Below, piece after piece: positions 1 through 12,100 of a stretch of 64,000 nt of DNA. The notes under the pieces were generated by a model, which saw nothing but the letters and a program-made list of their open reading frames with translations, had not been told where the DNA came from and did not search any database. A program made the translations under genes and the position numbers. The stretch is from Vigna angularis. Lineage: Eukaryota > Streptophyta > Magnoliopsida > Fabales > Fabaceae. The stretch's first letter is position 1. Each line of letters opens with the position of its first letter. Location: the NCBI RefSeq assembly GCF_016808095.1, contig NC_068971.1, positions 25,006,131 to 25,070,130 of the forward strand. Reading direction: 5' to 3'.

Positions 1-313
1 TTAAACTCTTAAATATTAGACCTCTGAAAGAGTTTCTTTTATTATTCTAATATTGTTTCCGAAACTCATGTAAATTGTCTTCATATGGGAAAAAAAAGGA
101 TGGTGGTGTTTTAAAGCTATGAATTGTTAAATAAAAAACATGTGGCTTAGTAGTTTTAAATATTCAAAGAGTCTTTAATCTTGTAAATTAAACTTTTTTT
201 TGGTTGCATGAGTGAAAGATTATCTTACGTTGGTTATAAATTAAGATTTTTGTGTGGGGTTTAAGGTTAACTATTCTTTCATTAACCAGTTGAAGGCATC
301 ATCATTGTCCAAA

Positions 314-351
<38 letters not shown>

Positions 352-1687
352 GAATGTAAATTTGAGGTGAACCAAACATGGTTGGCATAATGCGAAGCAC
401 GTCCATTCTCCAATTTAAGAACATAATTAAAAAATAAGGAGTGGAAAAATCGGCACCTTTTGGTGCTATTGGTAGCTTCTAACTAATTGCTATGAAAAGT
501 TGAATATAAAACCCAGAAGTCAATTTCCCACTTGAAGACCCTTGCAACTAGTTACCACTAAAATTAAGATCCCATGGAAAAGAAAATGATATGATAATAA
601 AATAATAAATCACAGGTAAGGTAAGTTGAGAACCACCATGAAACACGATTCACTAATTAATTTCCTTTTGACTTTGCTGAGAATAACATGATGCAAGTAC
701 CTAATTTTTTATTTTGTAACTACCAAAAACTATATAATAAATGAAAATATATTTGACTTTTAGACTTTCTACAAAAATGATTGAAACTTGTTTCATCATT
801 GAAATTCTTATATAGAAAAATGAAAATGCTTAAATAGTTAAACATATAAAAATATGATTTTAACACATTCATTTTTTAGAGGAAGGAAGGTGTCTACTGA
901 TAGAAAGCTTCTACAAGCAGTTATATTTATTTTATTCCAAATGAAAATTTAGGAGGGAATTTACTATAAAATAGTTATTTTATAATTTAAAAACATTCAT
1001 TTCAACAAGTGGACCTCAAATAAAAAACGAAATAGGGTTTAAGCAATGATTCATTTTTTTTCAGGGTATGTTTCATTTTTCTCTTATAAACAAACAATAA
1101 CCCCTTGTACTCCACACACTATATTCAGCTATTTACCACCAAAATCTAAATGATTCATGCAGAGTATCCATCCACTTTATTAATCTCTAATCTATGTTTT
1201 ATTGTTTAATTAATTGTCTTTAGTGAAATCATCCTTCTAAATAGACTTTGTCACGTAGAAGTAAATAACGAATGAAAAAAAAAGTGTAGCAATGAAAAAA
1301 TAAAGAAAAGGTGGTGAAAGTGAGCACCTTTCCTTCCAGAGTAGAAGTGATATTGGTGAGGGAAAAAACATGCAAAGAAAAAAAAAGTTTGTATTGTAGG
1401 TATTTTCGTTTGTTTTCACTGTCGTTTATGGGACATGTTTGGTTGGACCGGACACATAAGTAGGTGGTTCAAGCAACGTGTTTATCTATTATTAGCAAGC
1501 AACAACAAAGAACATTTATATACTGATATATGAGATATATCTCTGATTCCATTTTTGCCAATTTCATGTTACACCCTTCTCTCTTTCTTGAAAATTAATC
1601 CAAAACCATCACCACCTTGAAGTCCTACGCCCTTGTCATTATTAATTTTACAGAATCATAATCAATTTGGCAACTCCTTTGTCATTG
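1..1687. other. Upstream region of the RBOH gene, no gene seen
   Basis: AT-rich non-coding sequence with no ORF resembling a protein. It has a (TA)n microsatellite at about 314-348. The last few hundred bases should hold the promoter and 5' leader of the RBOH gene. TATA-like sequence occurs near 1515-1535, and a possible splice acceptor (TTTTACAG) ends at 1652, which would fit an intron in the 5' UTR. No transcription start can be fixed from sequence alone. Confidence 0.5.
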
Positions 1688-4600
1688 ATGTCATCAGACA
1701 AAGAAGGCAAGGATGAATCATCAACATGGATTCTTGAGAGCATTCAGATTCATCCCGCGGATAGGTCTATAAGGGATGAGGATGATGAACCATCCCCTAA
1801 TGCAAGCCCGGTGCTAAAATCTCCCAGTGAAGGTTCTCAGAGCAATGTGAGGAACAGGAATGTCAATCAGGGGAATGGGGGGAGGAAGATGGTGAGGGTA
1901 GAATCAGGAGCAGCAAGAGGGATTAAGGGTTTACGGTTTCTCGATAGAACGGTCACTGGGAAGGAAGCAGATGCATGGAGGTCCATTGAGAAGCGTTTTA
2001 CTCAACATGCAGTTGATGGAAAACTCTCAAAAGACAAATTTGGAATCTGCATGGGTACATTTACCTCTTTTGTCTTGTTGGGTTTGCAATAGAACAAAAC
2101 ATGAATGCAGTTCCATAAGGTTTTTGGTGCCTTTTTCCGGTCAGAAATAGAGTTTTCCCTAGTAATTTGTATAATTAAGTTTGCATGCCTTTATTAGAAG
2201 AGAACAACACCAAACTATCTATTAAACAGTATCCAAATTTTGGCCTTTGTAATGTATTTAGTTGTCATAATCAGTTACTAGTTTGTCTGATGAAATTTAA
2301 ATTATTGTGCACAGGCATGGGACCAGAATCAAAGGATTTTGCCGGGGAACTGTACGAGGCTTTGGCTAGGAGGAGGAAAATCTGTACAGAAAATGGAATA
2401 ACTTTGGCTGAAGCTAGAGTATTCTGGGAGGACATGACTAGCAAAGATCTTGAATCAAGGCTTCAAGTGTTCTTTGACATGTAAAGAGCACACAAACACT
2501 CTATCTGTATCCCTTTTGCATGTTGCATTCTCATTGAGTGGAGTGGCATAAATGAATTCAGTTATTTTCAGGTGTGACAAGAACGGGGATGGAAGGCTAT
2601 CAGAAGAGGAGGTTAAGGAGGTAAGCACTAAGACCACTCATTCTTCTCATTATTTTATTATTTTTCACTCTCTTCCACTCTATGGAAACACCATTCTAAA
2701 TGCCGTTGTTTAAAAGGTTATAGTGTTGAGTGCCTCGACAAATAAGCTAGGAAATCTCAAAACAAATGCTGATGGGTATGCAGCTTTGATAATGGAAGAG
2801 CTTGACCCTGATCATAATGGATATATTGAGGTTAGACATGAACAAGTTCATACTGCTCTCTTATTTTCTTGAGTTCTGCATAGACCTTCATCTTTTGCAT
2901 TCTCTTTTTTCTTCTTAAATAGATGTGGCAGCTAGAAACTCTGCTGAAGGAAATGGTTAGTTCTGAAGATGGCCCCAAAAAAGTTAATAATACTAAAGCC
3001 ATGAATTTGAGCAAAGCTATGATACCGAGCAAGTATAGAACCCCCGTGAGCAAATACGTATCCAAAGTCACAGAATTTGCCTTAGATAAATGGAAAATAA
3101 TATGGGTTGTGGAAATTTGGTTGGTCATAAACTTGGTGCTTTATATTTGGAAATTCAAGCAATACAGGCAAACGGGTGCCTTTCAAGTCATGGGTTACTG
3201 TGTCTGCTTTGCAAAGGGAGCTGCTGAAACTCTCAAGCTCAACATGGCTCTTATTGTCCTAACCATGTGCAGAAGAACACTTACGAAGCTAAGAGAATCG
3301 TTTCTAAGTCGAATCATCCCTTTTGATGACAATATAAACTTTCACAAGACCATTGCAGTAGCTGTAGTTATAGGTACTTTGATTCATGTAATGGTGCATA
3401 TCTTTTGTGATTTTCCAAGATTAATATCATACCCAAAAGATCAGTTCATGGCAATACTTGGGGATGGTTTTAACTATAAGCAGCCTGATTACATCACCCT
3501 TGTTAAAAGCATTCCTGGTGTAACTGGAATTGTAATGGTCTTGCTAATGGCCTTTTCCTTCACTCTAGCCACACATTCTTTCAGAAAAAATGTTGTCAAA
3601 TTACCTTCGCCTTTGCATCGATTGGCTGGTTTCAATTCCTTTTGGTATGCGCATCATTTGCTGATTGTTGTTTACATACTCCTCGTCATTCATGGCTACT
3701 ATCTATTTCTCACCAAGGAATGGCAAAAGAAGACGGTATGTTTAGTTCTAACTACCAACAAACTACACCTTTTTATTTCAATTTTCCAGAAGTCTTCTCT
3801 TAAAATGCAGTTTCAACAGATTTTCACTTGTAAACTGATATAAATTGTGGTATAGTTAGTGCTCATAACATATGTCATAGAACACTATCCACTTCTCATT
3901 TGTCGATGTATATATAGATACTTGGTATTCTGACACGACAACTCAAACTGCATGCCCAGTTTTACATCATTGAATTTTGGTAGGCCACAATCTGAAAATG
4001 TTTATAATAAGTTGACAATATCTTTGATTAATGCAGACTTGGATGTACCTTGTAATTCCCCTTTCACTCTATGCTTTTGAGAGAATTCACCCATTTTTTA
4101 AAGGTAAAGATCACCGAGTAAACATCATAAAGGTATGTGTCAACAACTTCTCCATTGTTCTTCATGCTGAAGGATGGAAATGATCTTGTCACTTGGAAAT
4201 TTCAGGCAATAGTATACACAGGAAACGTCCTAGCACTATACATGACCAAACCCCCAGGATTCAAGTATAAAAGTGGAATGTATATTTTTATCAAGTGTCC
4301 AGATATATCCAGTTTTGAATGGTGATTACCAATACTATTGGATAACAGTGATCATAGAAAATATTTTTCTGCAAAAAATTGCTCAGATTGACTCTTGTTA
4401 CAGGCATCCTTTCTCCATCACTTCAGCACCCGGAGATGAGTACTTGAGCGTCCATGTACGAACCTTGGGAGATTGGACTACAGAGCTTAAGAACAAATTT
4501 ACAAAGGTGGTTTTTAGTCTGAACTGTGAACTCAAACCTATGTATTTAATTAGTCAAAGGGTCACAGAAATGCAGTAATTATTGAAAATCTTGTTTTACT

Positions 4601-6002
4601 AATACTCAGAAATGCAGGTTTGTGAGCCTCACAGTGCACAAACAAGAAGGGGAAGCCTTATGAGGATGGAAACTAGAGCACCAAGTTCAAGCTTCTCAAA
4701 ACAAGGGTGAATAGCAACTCTTTGTTCTTAGCTTATCAAAATGATCTACAAACATTGATATTATCTACTGTTTCCAGCATTAGATATCCAAAGATCCTCG
4801 TCAAAGGACCCTACGGAGCCCCAGCACAAAGCTACAAGAACTATGATGTCCTCTTCCTCATAGGTCTCGGAATTGGTGCCACTCCAATGATCAGTATTCT
4901 AAAAGATATGTTGAACCACATAAAGTTAGGAACCCCTGTAGAAGTGAGTGATAAGGTTACATATACTTCTTTGGTTGACTTGGCAGCATGTCTGTATTTG
5001 AATTTAATAGGCATGTATTTTTATTGTTTGTATTTTATACATTAGTTCCAATTGAAGGGGTTAACATAGCAGGGAACCTATATGCAGGACTCAATCCAGG
5101 TAAATCAATCAGATGAAGCGAAGAAAGGTCCTGAAAGAGCATACTTTTATTGGGTAACAAGAGAGCAGTCATCATTTGAATGGTTTAAAGGTGTCATGGA
5201 TGATATTGCAGATTATGACCACGATGTGAGATTCAGAACTAAACTCATAACTATTTCACTGGTTCTGTTCCCTCCATTTACATAATATATTTCACTGTTA
5301 GTAACTTTTTAGCCCGTTTAAATGATGCAGGGTATTATAGAAATGCATAACTATTTGACTAGTGTCTATGAGGAAGGTGATGCAAGGTCTGCACTCATTG
5401 CCATGATTCAGAAGTTGCAACATGCTAAGAATGGAGTTGATGTAGTTTCAGAAAGCCGGGTATTGATTTACCACTCATTTAGAGTAAAGACAAAACTTAG
5501 ATACAATGTTACAGTAGGTGTTGTTGGTTCTGGATTCTAATTAGAATTGAAGTTTTATCTCAGAAGTTTTCCATGTTATTAAATTGTCATCTTATGTTAT
5601 CCTAAATCTCATTGAAGAAGAACATTCACAACACCTATATAATTGTATCTAAGTGTTATTCTCACTGTAAAAGCTTTGCACCATTCAGCCAAATCTTAAG
5701 CTTTTGTGATGTTATCATTTTCTCAGATAAGAACGCATTTTGCAAGACCAAACTGGAAAAAAGTGTTCTCACAATTAGCAAGCACGCATCAAACTTCTCG
5801 GATAGGTAACAAAGTTGTGATGCTTTTTTTGTGAAATTCTGCACAAAAATCAATGAAAGAAATGAAAAAAGTATCTGCTGTTTTTGATGCAGGTGTATTC
5901 TACTGTGGAAGTCCTACTCTTACAAAGGTATTGAAGAACCTTTGCCAAGAGTTCAGCCTAAACACATCTACCCGCTTTCAGTTTCACAAGGAGAACTTCT
6001 AA
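1688..6002 (+). CDS. RBOH: Respiratory burst oxidase homolog (NADPH oxidase), RBOHH/J-like, 14 coding exons
   Basis: Plasma-membrane NADPH oxidase that passes electrons from cytosolic NADPH through FAD and two hemes to apoplastic oxygen, making superoxide. Exons read from GT-AG borders: 1688-2054, 2315-2480, 2572-2620, 2717-2830, 2923-3735, 4037-4132, 4206-4321, 4404-4506, 4618-4706, 4778-4943, 5088-5225, 5331-5459, 5727-5805, 5893-6002. They join in frame to about 844 residues, normal for the family. EF-hand 1 ([12 protein letters not shown]) is near residues 178-190 and EF-hand 2 (DPDHNGYIE) ends at 232. The ferric-reductase membrane domain fills exon 5, with heme histidines in FHK...HVMVH and WYAHHLL...IHGY. 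FAD motif [11 protein letters not shown] and NADPH motifs [16 protein letters not shown] and EMHNYLTS follow, and the protein ends in FHKENF. The ATG at 1688 is the first in frame. Exon 11 has an alternative in-frame acceptor at 5073 (five extra codons). The N-terminus and EF-hand region resemble pollen RBOHH/RBOHJ; the subgroup is inferred. Confidence 0.93.
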
Positions 6003-9000
6003 AGGAAAAATTCACACAGCATCAGAACTGAATTAGGCAATTGGATTCATCAAACATTAGAAGATTATACAGACTGTGGAGTGAATTTGGATTCAAACTT
6101 TTGTAAGTTTCTTGTATGTACTTAGATGTAAAATTTGTGTTGGTTTTACTTAGTTGTTTGTAGTGTTTGTATCTTATTTTCAACCTTTATGTCCACCTTT
6201 CTTAGTCTCTTCTAAATTTTTCATGCACAAAAAATTTGGTGTTCATCAATCTAACAGAGAACTTTGGGTAAATAAAACACGAAATCTATGAATGAAAACC
6301 GGATAAAGGAAAGGTAAGAAGTAGATTCTAGTTCATTCAAGATTAGCCCAGAATAAATGATTATCAATTTCATGTTTTCCTATTTACTTCCGAGAACTAT
6401 GGTACAAAATTTAAAGAAAGAATAATAATTATTGATAGAGAATTTCACAATAAAAGATCATCTTATGTGCTATGAAACTTTCTCTATGCCTTAAAACTAA
6501 TTTAGTAAAAGTTAAAAATCAACTTTTGAAAAAACTAATAGAACTGGATATTAAATAATGTCAATAATAAGGCAATGTTCCAACACATTCTCTCAAATGG
6601 AGAGAACTAGATATCTCGAATGAGACTAGATATTTGAAACTGGTTATCATAAAAAGGGGGAAACAGAGATATAAACACAAACTTTCAATAAACAAAAACT
6701 GTTAGTTGTAAATACAAGCACACCTATACCTACAGAAGAACTGAACACAGAAACTGATTCTCAGAACCAAGGAAGACAGCGCATAGCAAAACAAATTTCA
6801 AAGACTATCAATTGCTTGGCAGATATTGGGAAAGGAGGACCCACTCTCACCCAAAAGTGAAGAAGGGAAAAAACACAACCATCTGGTGGACATGTCCCAC
6901 CTTAAACCCACCAGAAAAAAAGGACAGGTGAGTTAAATTGCTTTTGGAAAATAAGTTGAAAGTTAACAACCATGCAGTAGGACAGATTGGGAAAGCTAGC
7001 AATAAAGTTTCCCTTAAACATACATTTGACAATAACCAAATCAAAACTCTAATTTCACAGGAATATTCTTTAAATAAAGCACTTCAAACAAACCAAAAAA
7101 AAAGGAAATAAAAATAGAACTAAACAAGCATAAAAAATAAACTCTTCTCTAAGAAAATACTTCACTTAGTCACATAGGAAAGACCATGAGATCTGCAAAG
7201 AAATTCAACCAAATAAAGTGGCAAGAGTTCATACAATAAAGAGATGTCCTTAAACATAAATGATCTAAACTAAAATCATCCCAATCCCAGAATAGATGAG
7301 CACATTTCAAATGCAAAGAAAAAGAAGTATAAAGAAAAGAGTCAAACCCAATAACCCTCACAATCAGCTGTGAAAAGACTGCAGCCACAACAGACACACT
7401 AAATGAGAGATTCTTGAAGACATCAGAAGTATTATCATAACATGTACACAAAAAAATCACACTACTCAAAGTCTCCACAACTACCCTCTACTTTATATCC
7501 ACTTTTTAACATTACCTAAAAATAACTCTCTCTAATTACTATCATTCTAGACCGGAGTCAAATTCAAACCTTTCATTCTTCCTACTACTGCTAGAACGAA
7601 GGTAAAATTAAAGAACTTAAAAATAATCGTGTATTAAAAGGTAAAAAAAACAGCCCAGTAAAAAGTAAGTTTTTTAAACAAGTATGCGTAACTCATCCTA
7701 AAAATTAAGATGTAGTTAAATCTGCTCCATAAGCTTCACCCGGAACCAAAACATTCGTCTGACGGAAAAAATTGATGAATAGACTAAAACTTGAAGAAGG
7801 AACATGGCATACCTCATATGTAGGTTACCTAGCAGCACCTGAAAAAAAAAAAGTCTATCAAAAGAAGCTAGCTTCTGACGAAGACATGCATGTTAACAAA
7901 TTCAGACAAAAGTTTGCATATTTGTGTGTGTGAAAATGTTACACAATAAGTATTAGGATTATTGTATAGGAGTTAGCTTAAATTTTGAAAAGAAGTGAAA
8001 AATGGTAAGTGAGGCGAGAGAGAGTGGAATGGACCAAGATTTTATGTTCTAAATAAAACAAAAATAAAATATGTAATTAAGGTTTGTACAACATTCTAGT
8101 ACACTAATATTTTTTTATCTATGACAAATTATCTTGCAAATTATTATAAAGATAATTATTTTAATTAATCAATAAGAAATAATTACACTAATATCTTAAA
8201 GATAATAAAAATATATTTATCTTCACTATAGGTGTAGCATGTAAATACAACTTACAATCTTCGACCGTCATTATTGTCTTCTGCTCTTCTTTTATCTTGA
8301 TGAATTATGAAATGTTAGTATGTTTTTCAACTTACATGCAAAGACAACAAAAAATGGTAATATAATTGAATAACTTTATAACTCAATCCAACGGATACAT
8401 TTATTCTAAATAGTTATTTAGTGAATAATATAATTGAATAACTTTATAACATAACTATTATATGAACTTTTTCTAAAGCTTAAATTATATTATTATAAAA
8501 TAAAAAATTATAACATCCAAAATTGATTATTTTATATTCTTACTTTTTAAAAAAATATTTATATTATAGAGAAAACATTGTAGAGGTTTGAATTTGATAA
8601 ATTAGATTCAATGCATTTTTCAATGATCAAATCCTAAACTTTAGAAAGTGCCAAAAGCATTCATGTAGGTGTTCTAAAGTGTATCAGGGTACAACAATTT
8701 TTTAAGTTCAAAACTCTCAAAAAAAAACTTTGTAACCAAATCGATTCTACAAATGATAGTTTTTAATTAGAAGTAGTTCTAATTTAGACAACTCAGTCAG
8801 ACATCCTAATATGATGATGCACACTTTTGTATATAATTCTATATATTTTAAGAACAAGATCATTTATTTCATGTTATTTTTCTCTCTGTGTTTACTATGT
8901 TGTAATAAAAGAAATCATGATTTTGTTACATAAAAGAACTATATCTAATGTAATTAATATATTATACCAACAAATTAATTTGTTTATTTTATATTTAATA

Positions 9001-10227
9001 AATCTTAAGTGAGTTAATTGATATTTCTCATAAGTATCATTATGTATGGTTAAAGTCTAACAGAGAAATGGAAATAGGAAAGGAGTGTAAGAAAGAGATA
9101 AACAACAAAGTATATAACGAGACAAAAGAAAGAAAAGACACAGAGTATTACAAGACCAACGAAAATGTTATCCGAGGAAGAGGAATCCTATGTCTAAAAT
9201 AAATAAAAAAAAGAAAAAAAAAAATCAAAGCTCAAATAAATTTAACCAAGAAAGTATATAATGAAAAAAAAATGAAAAAATAAATACAGTATGTAAACTA
9301 GTATTATGATTATTATAATTGAATGAAAAAATATCAGTAGCATTATTTATATACAACAAATAACTTTTTGAATCTTTGTACATTACAAAAAAAAACATTG
9401 TGAATTTCGAGACCAAAATTTCAAAACAACTCTTATCCAAATTCGCATGTGCTACCTATCAGTTTCCCTCTGCATGTAAGTGTTTTCCACATTAGCGATG
9501 CCACGTTAACACGAATGATCAGCGTCATCTTAACGATTGACAGTGTATATCTACTCTTTCTATGCTGTAAATGTGGTGTAATCCATGCTTAAAATGGCAT
9601 TTACCTTTTCACTCCTCGAAAAAGTTATAACTTCAACAAAAAGCTGATTTACCACATGTCTATCGACTCTCTCATTTGCATACACAATGAGCAATTCGAG
9701 ACTGATGAATGAAGAACACCGGTACACATTAAATGGACTTAAAAGAAAAAACAGGTTGGGACCATATCATATCGATACAAACATGCAAAAATTTCCCCTT
9801 TGAAAGTTTCCATGTAAATTGAACATAATGGTCAGAACATATATTTATCCGATCGATAACCAAACTAATGACAAAACAAACAACAACAACTTTTTAAGAT
9901 GGTTGAAAAACATTAACATTTAGAAATAAATGACATCAGGGTTCATTTCAATGTCTTGGTATCATCATACCAGGATATACCATATACCCACAGGATTTGT
10001 ACCAGAATGAAAGTATCGAGCTTTGATCATTCTTTCACATGGTGCAACAACAACCAAAGATCCTACGTACAAGACTAAGTACTACTCTTGGTAATTGATA
10101 CATTCCAGAATGATTAATTCATTTCCTAAGAATATTAAGCACACTGTGTTTGGAGATTAATTCTCTTAAGAAATAGTTATTAACATGAAACTTTCTTGAA
10201 CATGCAGAAGAAAATGGAACAATAAAA
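6003..10227. other. Intergenic AT-rich region between RBOH and WOX3
   Basis: After the RBOH stop there is a 3' UTR-like stretch of a few hundred bases. The rest is AT-rich with only short random ORFs. A short direct repeat (about 24 bases beginning AATATAATTGAATAAC) occurs near 8356 and 8427. I see no recognisable gene, RNA gene or transposon end. The final few hundred bases before 10228 should hold the 3' UTR of the minus-strand WOX3 gene. Confidence 0.5.
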
Positions 10228-11254
10228 TTAGAGTTCCTTGGGTGGTGGAGCGGTGCAGTCTTCATCAGTTCTGGTGGTTGTGAGTGGAAAGAGATCAAGG
10301 GTCTTGAGGGGTCGAGAAGTGCAACATGAAGATGGTTGATTGTTAACATCCACAGGTGTACTCCAACCATTGTTGTAGAAGGTCACATCTTCCCTCGCCA
10401 CCAGATTACTTTGCAGGTTGTGCACATTCCATGCGCAATTCAATGCCTGTTCAGATGTGTTTGAAGATCCTCCCTGAACATATATCAAATGAGAAAAAAA
10501 AAAGTTAACAAATATGGTTTAATTAATATTTTTCCTGACTTCAATTATAACTCAAACTTAGATCATGTCCTTTTGGAGATGAATCCGAAACTTCTTCCCC
10601 AAAAAACCGATCCTAATGCATGTGTGCCATTTTGTGCATTTACATCACTGATTTTAATTGCAGACACATAGGTTTCTTAAATAAACATCAGAAGTTGAAT
10701 GAATTGGTTTCTGTATCGGTCAGAAATACCTCGAGTACATCAAAAACATTAATTTATTGTAGGAGATGGTAAGCCAGGAACTCCCATGCATGAGGCATCG
10801 GAGAGTTATCAGAGAAAAATATGAAAGAAACGAAGATAAATATAGATCAGTGAGAGGGTGTGTACATGCACGGTGGGGAAAAGAAGATTACCTGAAAAAG
10901 AAAGGTAGGTGGGTTATAAAAGGGAAAATCCTGGGTTGAAGAAGAAGGGGAATAAGCAAAAAAGTGGTTAGTGATATCTGGTGTGAGTTGGCAATGATGG
11001 AGTTGGAGTTGTTGTTGCTGTAGCTGCAGTTGCTTGGTGAGTTTCCTTCTGAGCTTCTGTCTATCCCTAGCCTTGTGGTTCTGAAACCAGTAGAACACAT
11101 TCTTTCCTTCTATCCTGCCATAGAAAGAAAGGTGTGTGGTTATTTGCTGAATTTGTGAGGCACTAGGAGTTCTAATGCCACTCCTGTAGAGCTCCTCTAA
11201 GATCATGAGTTGTTCTGTGGTAGGGCTCCATCTTGAAGAACCTGCTGGAGACAT
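10228..11254 (-). CDS. WOX3: WUSCHEL-related homeobox 3 (PRESSED FLOWER type), 2 exons
   Basis: Nuclear homeodomain transcription factor of the WUS clade. WOX3/PRS genes act at lateral organ margins in leaf-blade and floral-organ outgrowth. Exon 1 is 11254-10892 and exon 2 is 10473-10228, with a 418-bp GT-AG intron in phase 0, giving about 202 residues. The protein starts MSPAGSSRW, the start typical of WOX3, so I prefer the ATG at 11254 over an in-frame ATG upstream that would add a hydrophobic leader. The homeodomain covers about residues 8-70 with the WOX-type helix 3 ([16 protein letters not shown]). A glutamine/leucine-rich stretch follows. The WUS box TLDLFPL is at about residues 179-185, near the C-terminus. 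Between domains the protein is low complexity, and it is shorter than the Arabidopsis protein. The 5' leader is rich in GA/CT. Confidence 0.92.
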
Positions 11255-12100
11255 CTTTTCTTTCTCTCTTTGATGAGTTTCTTGAGACAGGAGAGGGATG
11301 TATAAATAGAGGGACAGAGAGAAAGATACAGTAAAGAGGAGAGAAAGAGACAAAAAGGAAAGAGGTTGAACAGGTATAAAAGGGAGTGGTGAATTAGATG
11401 GGTAAAAAGTACTATAGTCTCATGCTCATGTTCCTTTTAGAGGAGCATTCAAGTGAGGCTTCAAACCATGCAGAGAGAGAGTGTGTGAAAAGAGATGAGT
11501 GAATGAAGAGAGAACTACTCATTCTGGCTGTGTGACTCATCATGACCTTATTATTAACATTTTTTAACAGAATCAACCAGATTCTTCCCAAGTAAGGCTA
11601 ATTCAGTACTATATAGGAACACTCTTATCTTGGACAAATTGCCCCTTCTATCTCCTTCTAATTAACCACCATTAATTCTCCTTCCAAATCACATTTGTCC
11701 CTCCTTTAACACTGTTGCTCTAGCCTGTTATTACTGTGCCAAAACAAATTTAACTGTCTTTGGAAAAACCAAAAAATAACACACACATTGTTACCTTTTA
11801 TCTCTCTCATCTCCCATCACATGTTTATTTCCATCTATTCTAGGATTCTGTGAAAATACTAATTTATTCACCTCTACAATGTTGCAATAAATATTTTCTT
11901 TTGCACCAACAACCAACTAATCTTAAACTAATACATACAATAATTACATCCATCATTCATTAAGACCACAAAATATACTACTTTTCCATAAATCACACAT
12001 GTTTCAACTCTCACTTGTAATTCAATATCTTAAATAAACTTCAATGTTTTGTTCAGAAACATATCTCTTAACATGGCTCAAGCATTTTGCAATTTGATGG
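11255..12100. promoter_or_regulatory. WOX3 5' leader and upstream region
   Basis: Upstream on the minus strand of WOX3. The first 250 bases hold several GA/CT-rich runs (around 11255-11360 and 11470-11510), a common feature of plant 5' UTRs and core promoters. No specific factor-binding site can be assigned from sequence alone. Confidence 0.35.

Noticed and set aside
10847..11353. Longer WOX3 start with hydrophobic N-terminus and read-through of the exon 1 donor
   Set aside because: The family starts at MSPAGSSRW. The upstream in-frame part is CT-rich leader, and the region past 10892 is intron.
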